Source of the DNA: Nocardioides xinjiangensis
GTDB lineage: Bacteria > Actinomycetota > Actinomycetes > Propionibacteriales > Nocardioidaceae
Length of the DNA: 64,000 bases
NCBI RefSeq assembly: GCF_017916455.1
Contig: NZ_JAFMSY010000001.1
Location: 434,001-498,000, forward strand
Direction: 5' to 3'
Numbering within the stretch: position 1 is the stretch's first letter; each line of letters begins with the position of its first letter. The notes below the pieces were generated by a model. It saw only the letters and a program-made list of their open reading frames with translations, did not search any database and was not told where the DNA came from. Shown one piece after another: positions 1-7,782 of this stretch. The translations under genes and the position numbers were made by a program.

Positions 1-135
1 CGCGTCGTCGAGGTCGGCGAGGTGCCGCGGCGGCTTCTTGCGGCCGCGCGGCTCACTGAGGACGAGGGGCAGCGAGGTGCCGGGCTGGGCGACGGGCTGC
101 GCCTCGGGATGGGCGTCGGGCTGGGTCTGGGACAT
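1..135 (-). CDS. rlmN: RlmN, N-terminal fragment cut by the left edge of the window
   Basis: Forty-five codons are visible, reading leftwards off the window. After a Pro/Gln/Ala-rich leader the peptide reads EPRGRKKPPRHLADLD, which resembles the start of actinobacterial RlmN, the radical-SAM enzyme that methylates A2503 of 23S rRNA and A37 of some tRNAs. The radical-SAM CxxxCxxC motif lies outside the window, so the call rests on this short match and on the position next to cdsA-frr-pyrH. The ATG at 135 is preceded in frame by a second ATG at 144, and a GGGAGG lies between them, so either could be the start. Confidence 0.6.
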   Translation of the reverse strand, partial: MSQTQPDAHPEAQPVAQPGTSLPLVLSEPRGRKKPPRHLADLDDA

Positions 136-188
136 CCCTCCCATTGTCCCACCCCGGCGGGCGCGGGGACGATTCAGCGAGCCGCCGC

Positions 189-536
189 TCAGGCGTCGAC
201 CATGAAGTACAGGACGAGCGAGGCCACGCCGAGGACGACGAGCGCGGTCACGACCATGCCGACGAACATGAACTGCGCGAACCGGCGCGTCTTGCGCTTG
301 ACCAGCAGGGCGATCGGCAGGGCCAGGGCGAGCAGGACGAACGGGAAGAGTCGCTCGGCGGTCTCGTAGGTGAAGAGCAGCCGCAGGATGCCGACAAACG
401 CGCCCGGCACCGCTGTGACGAAGAGCATGCCGGCGAAGAAGCCGGTGATGCCGGCGAACGTCGGGTGGCTGTGGTGCCACCACTCGAAGTGCCGGTCCTG
501 CGGCGCCTCGACATCCTGTGCCCGTTCGGTCTCCAC
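189..536 (-). CDS. small integral membrane protein of unknown function
   Basis: The 115-residue protein starts with GTG. It has a short acidic N-terminus with an aromatic/His patch (EWWHHSH) and three hydrophobic stretches at about residues 26-55, 62-80 and 87-112, separated by a basic loop (KRKTRR). That indicates a three-helix inner-membrane protein. I do not recognise a named family. It lies between the rlmN start and a histidine-phosphatase gene on the same strand, so it may be co-transcribed with them, but nothing in the sequence shows a specific role. Confidence 0.75.
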   Translation of the reverse strand: METERAQDVEAPQDRHFEWWHHSHPTFAGITGFFAGMLFVTAVPGAFVGILRLLFTYETAERLFPFVLLALALPIALLVKRKTRRFAQFMFVGMVVTALVVLGVASLVLYFMVDA

Positions 537-611
537 ACCCTCAGACTAGGCGGTCACGAGCGCGGGCCCGCGGGCGGCACGCGGTCCCGGGGGATTCGGT
601 CCGGGAGCCGC

Positions 612-1124
612 TCAGCGCTCCACGACGAGCACGTCGGGCATGCCGAGCGTCTCCCAGCGCGCGAGGTCCGGAGCCTGCCCGGTGAGGTCGGCGACCACCA
701 GCGTCCAGGCCGTCCCGTGGCCGACCAGCACGACGTCGTCGTCGCCGTGCACGTCCAGCACCCGACGCACGGCGGGGACCACCCGTCGCCGGCAGGCGTC
801 GAGCGGCTCCCACCCCTCGACCGCCGCGACGTCCGGCCGCACGAAGGCCCGGCGCACCGCCGCGGGGAAGTCCTCGACCCACTCCCCCGTGCGCCCGTGC
901 TCGCGCAGGTCGTCGAGCACCCCCACGTCGGCGTCGGTGAGCAGTTGCGCGGTCTGCACGGCCTTCGGCTCGGGCGAGGTGAACCACGCACCGCGCGCCG
1001 GCAGGCGGCCGGAGGCACGCAGCGCCCACACGTCGTCGTACGTCGCGGGGTCGAGCTCCCACTCCGCTGCCGGCACGGCGGGGTCGATCGCCGGGCGGCC
1101 GTGCCGCACGAGGTGGAGCGTCAT
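612..1124 (-). CDS. histidine phosphatase family protein (phosphoglycerate mutase-like)
   Basis: The 170-residue protein has the RHG motif of the histidine phosphatase superfamily at residues 7-9 (LVRHGRP), with His-8 as the expected phospho-acceptor. A second conserved His lies near residue 136 (VGHGTAW). These features support a small acid phosphatase or mutase-like hydrolase; the substrate cannot be told. The ATG at 1124 was chosen over far upstream in-frame codons because it gives MTLHLVRHG, the normal family beginning, and because its ATGA overlaps the stop of the upstream reductase-like gene, which implies translational coupling. Confidence 0.85.
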   Translation of the reverse strand: MTLHLVRHGRPAIDPAVPAAEWELDPATYDDVWALRASGRLPARGAWFTSPEPKAVQTAQLLTDADVGVLDDLREHGRTGEWVEDFPAAVRRAFVRPDVAAVEGWEPLDACRRRVVPAVRRVLDVHGDDDVVLVGHGTAWTLVVADLTGQAPDLARWETLGMPDVLVVER

Positions 1125-1903
1125 GGCGCCAGGAACTCCCTCGCCCCGCGCAGGCGGGTGGTGAGCACCGTGGCCGCCAGCGTGGAGTCGAGGCGTACGT
1201 CGACGGGGCCGGGGTCGCTCAGCTCGGCCCTCAGGCCGCCGCGCAGCGCTGCGGGGTCGAGGCCGTCGCGTCGCGCGACCAGCCGGCCCAGCTCGAGCCG
1301 GCTCACCGCATCGGCGCCGCCGAGGTGCAGCACTCCGCGCACGTCGTTGCCGGCCAGCTCGACCAGGGCCGCGGCGAGGTCGCCGACGTGCACCGGGCAC
1401 CTGCGCTCGTCCTCGAAGAGCACACCGTCCCGGCCGCGGGCCAGCGACCGGACGAGCTGCTCGTGCTTCGACTCGCCGTCGCCGAGGACCAGCGAGGTCC
1501 GGGCCGCCACGGCGTCGGGCGCCGACGCGAGCGTGGCGGCCTCGGCCGCGACCTTCGCCTCGCCGTACGCCGACACCGGGTCGGGCGGGGCCGACTCGTC
1601 GTAGGGCTCGTCGGAGCCGCCGAAGACGACGTCGGAGGACACCAGCACCATCCGGGCGCCGACGCGTGCCGCAGCCTCCGCGACGTGGGCCGCGCCGGCG
1701 GCCGTGACGTCGGGGTCGGACTGGACGTACGCCGTGTGGACGACGGCGTCGGGCCGGTGCCGCTCGAGGAGGGCGACCACGGCCGCGCGGTCGCGCACGT
1801 CGGCGTCGGCCGAGCCGACGGCCACGACGTCGTGGGCTTCGGCAGCGGCCACGACGTGGCGACCGAGGTAGCCCGTCCGGCCGCCGGTCACGAGCAGGCG
1901 CAT
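1121..1903 (-). CDS. RmlD-like NAD(P)-binding sugar-nucleotide reductase family protein
   Basis: The 260-residue protein opens with a Rossmann dinucleotide motif (VTGGRTGYLG, residues 5-14) and has the SDR catalytic YxxxK (YGEAK, residues 113-117). It also has an SSDVVFGG segment typical of the dTDP-4-dehydrorhamnose reductase (RmlD) branch of extended SDR proteins. This supports reduction or binding of a nucleotide sugar or a related carbonyl substrate, but the actual substrate is unknown. The gene ends in a 4-base overlap with the phosphatase start and lies 10 bases downstream of cdsA, so it appears to ride in the cdsA operon. Confidence 0.8.
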   Translation of the reverse strand: MRLLVTGGRTGYLGRHVVAAAEAHDVVAVGSADADVRDRAAVVALLERHRPDAVVHTAYVQSDPDVTAAGAAHVAEAAARVGARMVLVSSDVVFGGSDEPYDESAPPDPVSAYGEAKVAAEAATLASAPDAVAARTSLVLGDGESKHEQLVRSLARGRDGVLFEDERRCPVHVGDLAAALVELAGNDVRGVLHLGGADAVSRLELGRLVARRDGLDPAALRGGLRAELSDPGPVDVRLDSTLAATVLTTRLRGAREFLAP

Positions 1904-1913
1904 CGGCGGGCGG

Positions 1914-2810
1914 TCAGAAGACCAGGTAGTAGAGGACCAGCCAGATCGGCGCGACCGTCGCGAGGAGCGAGTCGAGCCGGTCCATCAGGCCGCCGTGGCC
2001 CGGGATCACCTGGCTCATGTCCTTGATGCCGAGGTCACGCTTCATGACGGACTCGCAGAGGTCGCCGAGCGTGGCCATCACCGCGGCGATGAGGCCGAGG
2101 ACCACGCCCACCCACCACTCGCCACCGAGGAAGGAGGTGACCAGCCAGACGCCGACGGCGACGGTCGCGACCACGGAGCCGGCGAACCCCTCCCAGGACT
2201 TCTTCGGCGAGATGACCTTGGCCATCGGGTGCCTGCCGAAGAGCACGCCGGCGACGTAGCCGCCGGTGTCGGAGGCGACGGTGATCGCGATGAAGGTGAT
2301 GACGCCGCGCACGCCCGGGTCGTCGAGGTCGAGCCCGAGGGCCGGGGTCGTGCCGCCCTCGGAGAGCAGCAGGGCCACGAACGAGGCGAGGAACGGGACG
2401 TAGACGAGCGTGAAGACCGACGCGGTGGCGTTCTTCACGTAGCCGTCGACACCCCGGCGCAGCAGCCACAGCATCACGACGAGCGCCGTCACGGCGGTGG
2501 CCGTGACGAGGGCGGGGGCGCCCCAGAAGTAGGCGACCACGACCATCGCGACGCCGCCGACCATGAGGGGCTGCTCGGGGATGTCGACGTCCTTGGCCGA
2601 CAGCCCGCGGTGCAGCTCCCAGACCGCGACGGCGACCGCGGCGGCGACGATGCCCATGAACGCGGTCTTCCAGAAGAAGAGCGACAGCAGGATCGCCCCC
2701 ACCAGCACGGCGGCGGAGCCGACCGCGGCAGGCAGGTCCCGGCCGGCGCGGCCGTGGTCCTTCTGCTGGGGCTGGGGAGCCGGCGCCGCCGGACTGTCAG
2801 AGGTGGTCAT
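1914..2810 (-). CDS. cdsA: phosphatidate cytidylyltransferase
   Basis: CdsA makes CDP-diacylglycerol from CTP and phosphatidic acid, the branch point of phospholipid synthesis, in the inner membrane. The 298-residue protein has a Pro/Gln-rich cytosolic N-terminus and then a series of hydrophobic helices. The family signature lies near the C-terminus (ESVMKRDLGIKDMS followed by PGHGGLMDRLDS), with the metal- and CTP-binding acidic residues. It lies 12 bases downstream of frr in the widely conserved rpsB-tsf-pyrH-frr-cdsA series. Confidence 0.95.
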   Translation of the reverse strand: MTTSDSPAAPAPQPQQKDHGRAGRDLPAAVGSAAVLVGAILLSLFFWKTAFMGIVAAAVAVAVWELHRGLSAKDVDIPEQPLMVGGVAMVVVAYFWGAPALVTATAVTALVVMLWLLRRGVDGYVKNATASVFTLVYVPFLASFVALLLSEGGTTPALGLDLDDPGVRGVITFIAITVASDTGGYVAGVLFGRHPMAKVISPKKSWEGFAGSVVATVAVGVWLVTSFLGGEWWVGVVLGLIAAVMATLGDLCESVMKRDLGIKDMSQVIPGHGGLMDRLDSLLATVAPIWLVLYYLVF

Positions 2811-2822
2811 CGATGGGGTGGC

Positions 2823-3380
2823 TCAGACCTCGAGCAGCTCGGCTTCCTTGTGCTTGAGCATCTCGTCGATCTTGTCGGTGTGGGTCTTGGTGAGCGCGTC
2901 GAGGCGCTTCTCCGCGCCCGTGACGTCGTCCTTGCCGACCTCGCCGTCCTTCTCGAGCTTCTCGAGGCCCTGCTTGGCGGTGCGGCGCACGTTGCGCACG
3001 GAGACGCGGCCCTCCTCGGCCTTGGAGCGGGCGAGCTTGATGAACTCCTTGCGGCGCTCCTCGGTCAGCTCGGGGAACACGCAGCGCAGCACCTTGCCGT
3101 CGTTGGCCGGGTTGACGCCGAGGTCGGAGTCGCGGATGGCCTTCTCGATGCTGCCCATCGCGCCGATGTCGAAGGGCTGGATGAGGATGGTGCGCGCGTC
3201 CTGGGAGGTGAAGCTCGCCAGCTGCTGCAGCGGCGTCTGGGTGCCGTAGTAGTCAGCCGTGATCTTGGCGAACATCGCGGGGTTGGCGCGGCCGGCGCGG
3301 ATGGTGGCGAAGTCCTCGCGCGTCGCCTCGACGGACTTGGCCATCCTGGCGTCGGCATCGTTCATGACGTCGTTGATCAC
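2823..3380 (-). CDS. frr: ribosome recycling factor
   Basis: RRF splits the post-termination ribosome together with EF-G. The 185-residue product has the normal family length and landmarks: the TIRAGRANPAMF segment near residues 27-38, the PFDIGAMGSIEKAI stretch in the middle, and a C-terminal helix rich in Lys/Glu. The start is GTG at 3380. It sits between pyrH, 50 bases upstream, and cdsA, in the canonical actinobacterial order. Confidence 0.97.
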   Translation of the reverse strand: MINDVMNDADARMAKSVEATREDFATIRAGRANPAMFAKITADYYGTQTPLQQLASFTSQDARTILIQPFDIGAMGSIEKAIRDSDLGVNPANDGKVLRCVFPELTEERRKEFIKLARSKAEEGRVSVRNVRRTAKQGLEKLEKDGEVGKDDVTGAEKRLDALTKTHTDKIDEMLKHKEAELLEV

Positions 3381-3430
3381 GGTTGCTCTCTCTCGTCGTA
3401 CGTCGTGGTGCGGGTGGTCGGACGGCTCGG

Positions 3431-4150
3431 TCAGACCGAGCTGCTCACCAGCGTCCCGATCTTCTCACCCCGCACCGCGCGCACGATCGTGCCGGGGGTG
3501 GAGAGGTTGAAGAAGACCATGTCCATGCTGTTGTCGCGCGCCATCGCGATGCCCGTGGCGTCGGCGACCTTGAGGTCGCGGGCGAGGTACTCGTCGTAGG
3601 TCAGCCGGTCGAACTTCACCGCCGCTGGGTTGGTCTTGGGGTCGGAGTCGTACACGCCGTCGACGCCCTGCTTGCCCATGAGGATGACCTCGCAGCGCGT
3701 CTCCAGCGCCCGCTGCGCCGCGACGGTGTCGGTGGAGAAGAACGGCATGCCGGCCCCGGCGCCGAAGATCACGACGCGGCCCTTCTCCATGTGGCGGATC
3801 GCGCGGCGCGGGATGTAGGGCTCGGCGACCTGGCCCATGGTGATGGCGGTCTGCACGCGGGTCTCCACGCCGTGCTTCTCGATGAGGTCCTGGAGGGCCA
3901 GGCAGTTCATCACCGTGCCGAGCATGCCCATGTAGTCGGCGCGGGCACGCTCCATGCCGCGCTGCTGCAGCTCGGCCCCGCGGAAGAAGTTGCCGCCGCC
4001 GACGACGATGGCGATCTGCACGCCGGACGCGGCCACCTCGGCGACCTCACCGGCCGTCGCGTTGATGACGTCGAGGTCGAGGCCCACCTCACCTCCGCCG
4101 AACACCTCACCGGAGAGTTTGAGGAGGACTCGCTTGTACGCCACGTGCAT
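3431..4150 (-). CDS. pyrH: UMP kinase
   Basis: PyrH phosphorylates UMP to UDP and belongs to the amino-acid kinase fold, not to the P-loop NMP kinases. The 239-residue protein begins with [14 protein letters not shown], the phosphate-binding lysine and glycine loop of the family. It has the [11 protein letters not shown] segment at about residue 50 and the C-terminal [17 protein letters not shown] region. Between this gene and the upstream tsf is a strong hairpin at 4261-4297, so pyrH-frr-cdsA may have their own promoter or depend on read-through. Confidence 0.97.
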   Translation of the reverse strand: MHVAYKRVLLKLSGEVFGGGEVGLDLDVINATAGEVAEVAASGVQIAIVVGGGNFFRGAELQQRGMERARADYMGMLGTVMNCLALQDLIEKHGVETRVQTAITMGQVAEPYIPRRAIRHMEKGRVVIFGAGAGMPFFSTDTVAAQRALETRCEVILMGKQGVDGVYDSDPKTNPAAVKFDRLTYDEYLARDLKVADATGIAMARDNSMDMVFFNLSTPGTIVRAVRGEKIGTLVSSSV

Positions 4151-4260
4151 CCCTTCGCGCGCCTGGGTGGTCCTGAGAAACCTACCGGCCGCGGGGGTCG
4201 GGGGTCGAACCCGCAGGCCGCAGGGTGGGCGGTCGCCCGCCTCCCGGCGGGCCGGGACGC

Positions 4261-4297
4261 GACCGGGGCCCGTACGCAGTGCGTACGGGCCCCGGTC
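4261..4297 (-). terminator. perfect 17-bp stem hairpin between tsf and pyrH
   Basis: A perfect inverted repeat with 17-base arms (4261-4277 and 4281-4297; outer end GACCGGGG) and a 3-base loop lies 21 bases beyond the tsf stop and 110 bases before the pyrH start. There is no T-run on the minus-strand side, so it is an L-shaped or I-shaped actinobacterial-type terminator or an attenuator separating rpsB-tsf from pyrH-frr. The hairpin is seen directly; termination is inferred. Confidence 0.65.
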
Positions 4298-4318
4298 GGT
4301 GCGCGGGTGGCGCGAGGC

Positions 4319-5131
4319 TCAGGCGCCGACCTCGAAGCGGGCGAACCGCTTCACGGTGGTGCCGGCCTCGTCCAGGACGGCCTTGACCGACTTCTTGGAC
4401 TCGGTGACCGACTCCTGCTCGAGCAGGACGATCTCCTTGAAGAAGCCACCGAGGCGACCCTCGACGATCTTCGCGATCGCCTGCTCGGGCTTGCCCTCCT
4501 CGCGGGTCTTCTGCTCGGCGATCGAGCGCTCGGACTCGACGACGTCGGCCGGGACCTCGTCGCGGGTGAGGTACTGCGCGCGCATCGCGGCGATCTGCAT
4601 CGCGGCGCCGCGGGCGGCGGCCTCGTCGCCCTCGAACTCGACGAGCACGCCGACGGCCGGCGGGAGGTCGGCGGCACGCTTGTGCATGTAGGTGACGGTG
4701 TTGCCCTCGAAGTAGGCGACCTCGCCCAGCTCGATCTTCTCGCCGATGGTGATGGCCAGGTCCTCGACGACCTCGCCGACCGTCTTGCCGTCGAGCTCGG
4801 CGGCCTTGAGGGCGGCGGTGTCGGTGGCCTTGACGGAGTTGGCGACGTCGGCGATCTGCTGCGCCTTGGCGATGAACTCCTCGTTCTTGGCGACGAAGTC
4901 GGTCTCGCTCTTGAGCTCGACCAGCGCGTTGCCCGAGGTCGCGACGAGCCCGGCGGCGGTCTCGCGCTCGGCACCGCGAGCGGCGGCCTTGGCGGCGCCC
5001 TTGACGCGGAGCAGCTCGACGGCCTTGTCGAAGTCGCCGTCGGTCTCGGTCAGCGCCTTCTTGCAGTCCATCATCCCGGCCTGGGTCAGCTCACGGAGCT
5101 TCTTGACGTCGGCAGCGGTGAAGTTGGCCAT
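4319..5131 (-). CDS. tsf: translation elongation factor Ts
   Basis: EF-Ts exchanges GDP for GTP on EF-Tu. The 270-residue protein starts [16 protein letters not shown], followed by the family signature [12 protein letters not shown] at about residues 16-27, which forms the EF-Tu contact. It also has the core-domain [17 protein letters not shown] segment near residues 71-87. Length fits the longer, high-GC version of EF-Ts. It lies downstream of rpsB, separated by 86 bases that contain a 13-bp hairpin. Confidence 0.97.
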   Translation of the reverse strand: MANFTAADVKKLRELTQAGMMDCKKALTETDGDFDKAVELLRVKGAAKAAARGAERETAAGLVATSGNALVELKSETDFVAKNEEFIAKAQQIADVANSVKATDTAALKAAELDGKTVGEVVEDLAITIGEKIELGEVAYFEGNTVTYMHKRAADLPPAVGVLVEFEGDEAAARGAAMQIAAMRAQYLTRDEVPADVVESERSIAEQKTREEGKPEQAIAKIVEGRLGGFFKEIVLLEQESVTESKKSVKAVLDEAGTTVKRFARFEVGA

Positions 5132-5181
5132 GGTCCTTCTTCCTTGGGTTCAGGGGGTGGTGATGCGGAGGGACGAGCGGA

Positions 5182-5209
5182 GCCGGCCGCGGGACTTCCC
5201 GCGGCCGGC
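5182..5209 (-). terminator. 13-bp hairpin between rpsB and tsf (attenuator candidate)
   Basis: Arms at 5182-5194 and 5197-5209 are perfectly complementary (outer end GCCGGCCGC) with only two bases between them. The hairpin starts 8 bases beyond the rpsB stop. There is no following T-run. A partial terminator at this point would lower tsf expression relative to rpsB, as is known for rpsB-tsf operons elsewhere; here that is inference from position and stem strength. Confidence 0.55.
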
Positions 5210-5217
5210 GTCCGTCA

Positions 5218-6207
5218 TCAGTCCTGCTCGGCGGCCTGCGCGGCGGGCTGCTCGTCGGCCGGAGCGTCGGCGCCGGCCTCGGCCGGAGCGTCGGCGGCCT
5301 CGGCCTGCGGGGCGTCGGTCGCGGCGTCGGCGGCGGCCTCGGCCTGCGGGGCCTCGGACGCGGCGCCGGTGGCCTCGGAGGCCGGGGTCTCCGCAGCGGC
5401 GTCGCCGGTGGCGGCGGCGGCGGTCTTCTCGGCGTCACCGGCGAGGAGCTCGCGCTCCCACTCGGCCAGGGGCTCCTCGGCGCCGACGGTCTCGTCGGTC
5501 CCGCCGGCCTTGACGCCGGAGCGGGCGATGAGGCCCTCCGCGACGGCGTCCGCGACCACGCGGGTCAGCAGGCCGACGGCGCGGATGGCGTCGTCGTTGC
5601 CCGGGATCGGGAAGTCCACGACGTCGGGGTCGCAGTTGGAGTCCAGGATGCCGATGATCGGGATGCGCAGCTTGCGCGCCTCCTCGACGGCGAGGTGCTC
5701 CTTGTTGGTGTCGACGATCCAGACCGCGGACGGCACCTTGGACATCTCGCGGATGCCACCGAGGGTCTTGTCGAGCTTGTCGCGCTCCCGCTTCATCTGC
5801 AGGAGCTCCTTCTTGGTGCGACCGGAGCCGGCGACGTTCTCGAAGTCGATCTCGTCGAGCTCCTTGAGGCGGTTGATCCGCTGGTGCACGGTCGAGAAGT
5901 TGGTGAGCATGCCGCCGAGCCAGCGCTGGTTGACGTAGGGCATGCCGACGCGGGTGGCCTGCTCCGCGATGGCCTCCTGGGCCTGCTTCTTCGTGCCGAC
6001 GAACATGACGACGCCGCCCTTGGCGACGGTCTCCTTGACGAAGGCGAAGGAGCGGTCGATGTAGGCCAGCGACTGCTGCAGGTCGATGATGTAGATGCCG
6101 TTGCGCTCGGTCATGATGAAGCGCTTCATCTTCGGGTTCCAGCGACGGGTCTGGTGACCGAAGTGGACGCCGCTCTCGAGCAGCTGGCGCATGGTGACGA
6201 CTGCCAT
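5218..6207 (-). CDS. rpsB: 30S ribosomal protein S2 with a long acidic/alanine-rich C-terminal tail
   Basis: S2 binds the small subunit late in assembly. The N-terminal part starts [20 protein letters not shown] and contains the GTKKQAQ and [11 protein letters not shown] segments typical of bacterial S2. The core ends at about residue 255. The remaining 70 or so residues are almost only Ala, Glu, Asp, Pro, Ser and Thr, a low-complexity tail that makes the protein 329 residues instead of the usual 230-260. The plus strand upstream carries a divergent peptidase gene, and 435 bases separate the two starts. Confidence 0.96.
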   Translation of the reverse strand: MAVVTMRQLLESGVHFGHQTRRWNPKMKRFIMTERNGIYIIDLQQSLAYIDRSFAFVKETVAKGGVVMFVGTKKQAQEAIAEQATRVGMPYVNQRWLGGMLTNFSTVHQRINRLKELDEIDFENVAGSGRTKKELLQMKRERDKLDKTLGGIREMSKVPSAVWIVDTNKEHLAVEEARKLRIPIIGILDSNCDPDVVDFPIPGNDDAIRAVGLLTRVVADAVAEGLIARSGVKAGGTDETVGAEEPLAEWERELLAGDAEKTAAAATGDAAAETPASEATGAASEAPQAEAAADAATDAPQAEAADAPAEAGADAPADEQPAAQAAEQD

Positions 6208-6480
6208 GGGTTCTCCTGTTGTCTCGGAGTCCCGCTCCCCGACGGCGCGGGGCGCTGTGCCCGACCTTCAGCCAGGTCGAGCCGGGAGCGTGACTCCTGT
6301 TGTTTTCAGTTTCCGCGCCCGGCGGGTGCCGGGCGCCCTGACGCTCGCGCGTCGGTCCGATCCGCGCCAGTGGTGCGGAACTGAGGACCGACGCCCGCAG
6401 GCGATGCGGGACCGAGGAGCATCCCGACGCGGTCTGCGAGCGTGCGAAGTCAGTCCGGGTGGACTGCTCCGCACATCGTA
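6208..6480 (-). promoter_or_regulatory. long rpsB leader with a promoter candidate and a hairpin
   Basis: The 435 bases between the divergent rpsB and M23 peptidase genes hold no recognisable gene. On the minus strand a TACGAT (6475-6480) could be a -10 element, which would give a leader of about 260 nt for rpsB. Within it a perfect 9-bp stem with a 4-base loop lies at 6315-6336. S2 is autoregulated through its leader in several bacteria, and the length here would fit such control, but I cannot recognise a known S2-leader motif. Confidence 0.4.
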
Positions 6481-6642
6481 GGCCAGGGGTTCCCGCCTCG
6501 GCGAATCCCTGAAGCCCGCCTCCACGGTCCCCTTCGGGCGCGCCGGGCCACCGCCCGTCCACAGGCGGTTGCGGGACGCGGTCGTCCCCAGGCCGCTCGG
6601 GCGCGCGGAGCGCGGCACGCCCGGCGCGACCACGATCGCAGG

Positions 6643-7392
6643 GTGCGCACCCTCCTCGGCCTCCTGCTGGTCCTGCTCGCCGGCCCTGCGTCCCCCGTGG
6701 CCGCGGCCGTGTCCCCCGCCGCGGCGTCTCCTGCCGCCGTGCCCCCCGCAGCGGCCGGGTCGGGCGCGTCCCCGGCCGGGTCTCCGATGGGGTCCGGCGT
6801 CCGGCCGGCCATCCGGTCGGCCATCCGGCCCGCCATGGGGCCGGCAACTGGGCCCGCAGTAGTCCCGGCCGTTGCGCGAGGCGGGGACGCCGACGACGGG
6901 GACGTCGCCGGGGTGTGGCCGCTCGATCCGCGGCCGGACGTCGTCCGCGGATTCGAGCCGCCGCCCCATCCGTACGCCTCGGGCCACCGCGGGGTCGATC
7001 TCGCCGGCGCACCGGGACAGGCCGTGCGCGCCGCCCTGCCGGGCACCGTCGGCTTCGCCGGCTCGATCGGCGGCAAGCCGGTGGTCACCGTCGTGCACGG
7101 CGGACGGCGTACGACCTACGAGCCGGTCGTGGCGTCGGTCGAGCCGGGCCAGCGGGTGGCCGCGGGCGACCTGCTGGGCCGGCTCGTGGTCCTCGACAGC
7201 CACTGCTTCCCCGGGGCGTGCCTGCACTGGGGCCTCATCGAGGGCACGGGCGACGACCAGGTGTACCTCGACCCGCTCACCCTCGTCGGCGGCGGTCCGG
7301 TGCGGCTGCTGCCGCTGTGGCGGGACGAGCCGGTCATCGTGCGGCTCCCGTGGGCTCCGCCGCTCGAGCGCTGGCGGCGGCTGCTCGACTGA
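6643..7392 (+). CDS. secreted M23-family (LytM-type) peptidase
   Basis: The 249-residue protein starts with GTG and has a Sec-type signal peptide (RTLLGLLLVLLAGP, probable cleavage after the AxA near residue 22). A low-complexity Ala/Pro/Gly/Ser linker leads to an M23 domain in the C-terminal half. GHRGVDLAG gives the first zinc His and Asp. The HxH motif near the end appears as CLHWGL, so its first His is replaced by Cys, a change that also removes a catalytic residue in the canonical scheme. It may be a peptidoglycan binder or regulator rather than an active endopeptidase. It is transcribed away from rpsB and converges on xerC. Confidence 0.8.
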   Translation: MRTLLGLLLVLLAGPASPVAAAVSPAAASPAAVPPAAAGSGASPAGSPMGSGVRPAIRSAIRPAMGPATGPAVVPAVARGGDADDGDVAGVWPLDPRPDVVRGFEPPPHPYASGHRGVDLAGAPGQAVRAALPGTVGFAGSIGGKPVVTVVHGGRRTTYEPVVASVEPGQRVAAGDLLGRLVVLDSHCFPGACLHWGLIEGTGDDQVYLDPLTLVGGGPVRLLPLWRDEPVIVRLPWAPPLERWRRLLD

Positions 7393-7435
7393 CTCGCCTG
7401 ACGCTTTCGCTCACGGCGCCCCCATCGGGCCTTGC

Positions 7436-7761
7436 GTCATACGAACCCGCACCCATACGCCCCGATCCGCATGACGCCGCCGTCGGACCGCCCTCCACCG
7501 GGCCTTGCGTCATACGAACTCGCACCCATACGTCCCGATCCGCATGACGTCCCCACCCCAGCGGACGCGTACGCCGACCCTGCGTCATACGAACTCGCAC
7601 CCATACGTCCCGATTCGCATGACGTCCGCCCTCCACCGGGCCTTGAGTCATACGAACCCGCACCCATACGTCCCGATCCGCATGACGTCCCCAGCCCAGC
7701 GGACGCGTACGCCGACCCTCCCGTCATACGAACCCGCACCCATCGCATCGGTTCGTATGAC
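7436..7761. repeat. array 1 of a 40-bp palindromic repeat family (5 units)
   Basis: The 390 bases between the convergent M23 and xerC genes contain no gene. Units lie at 7436-7475, 7509-7548, 7584-7623, 7647-7686 and 7723-7761. Each starts GTCATACGAAC and ends CGCATGAC or CGTATGAC. The separators alternate between a CCTCCACCGGGCCTTG type and a CAGCGGACGCGTACGCCGA type, showing duplication of a larger composite. Read on the minus strand the arms pair over 11 positions with G-U wobbles. The last unit has perfect 12-base arms. The same family recurs at 49942-50173. Confidence 0.9.
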
Positions 7762-7782
7762 GCAGCGGCCGTGGCCGAGGGG

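Noticed and set aside
7436-7761. Insertion sequence or MITE remnant
   Set aside because: No target-site duplication, transposase or longer terminal inverted repeat is visible around the units; the repeated short palindromes fit a REP-like element better, although a RAYT-type origin cannot be excluded.
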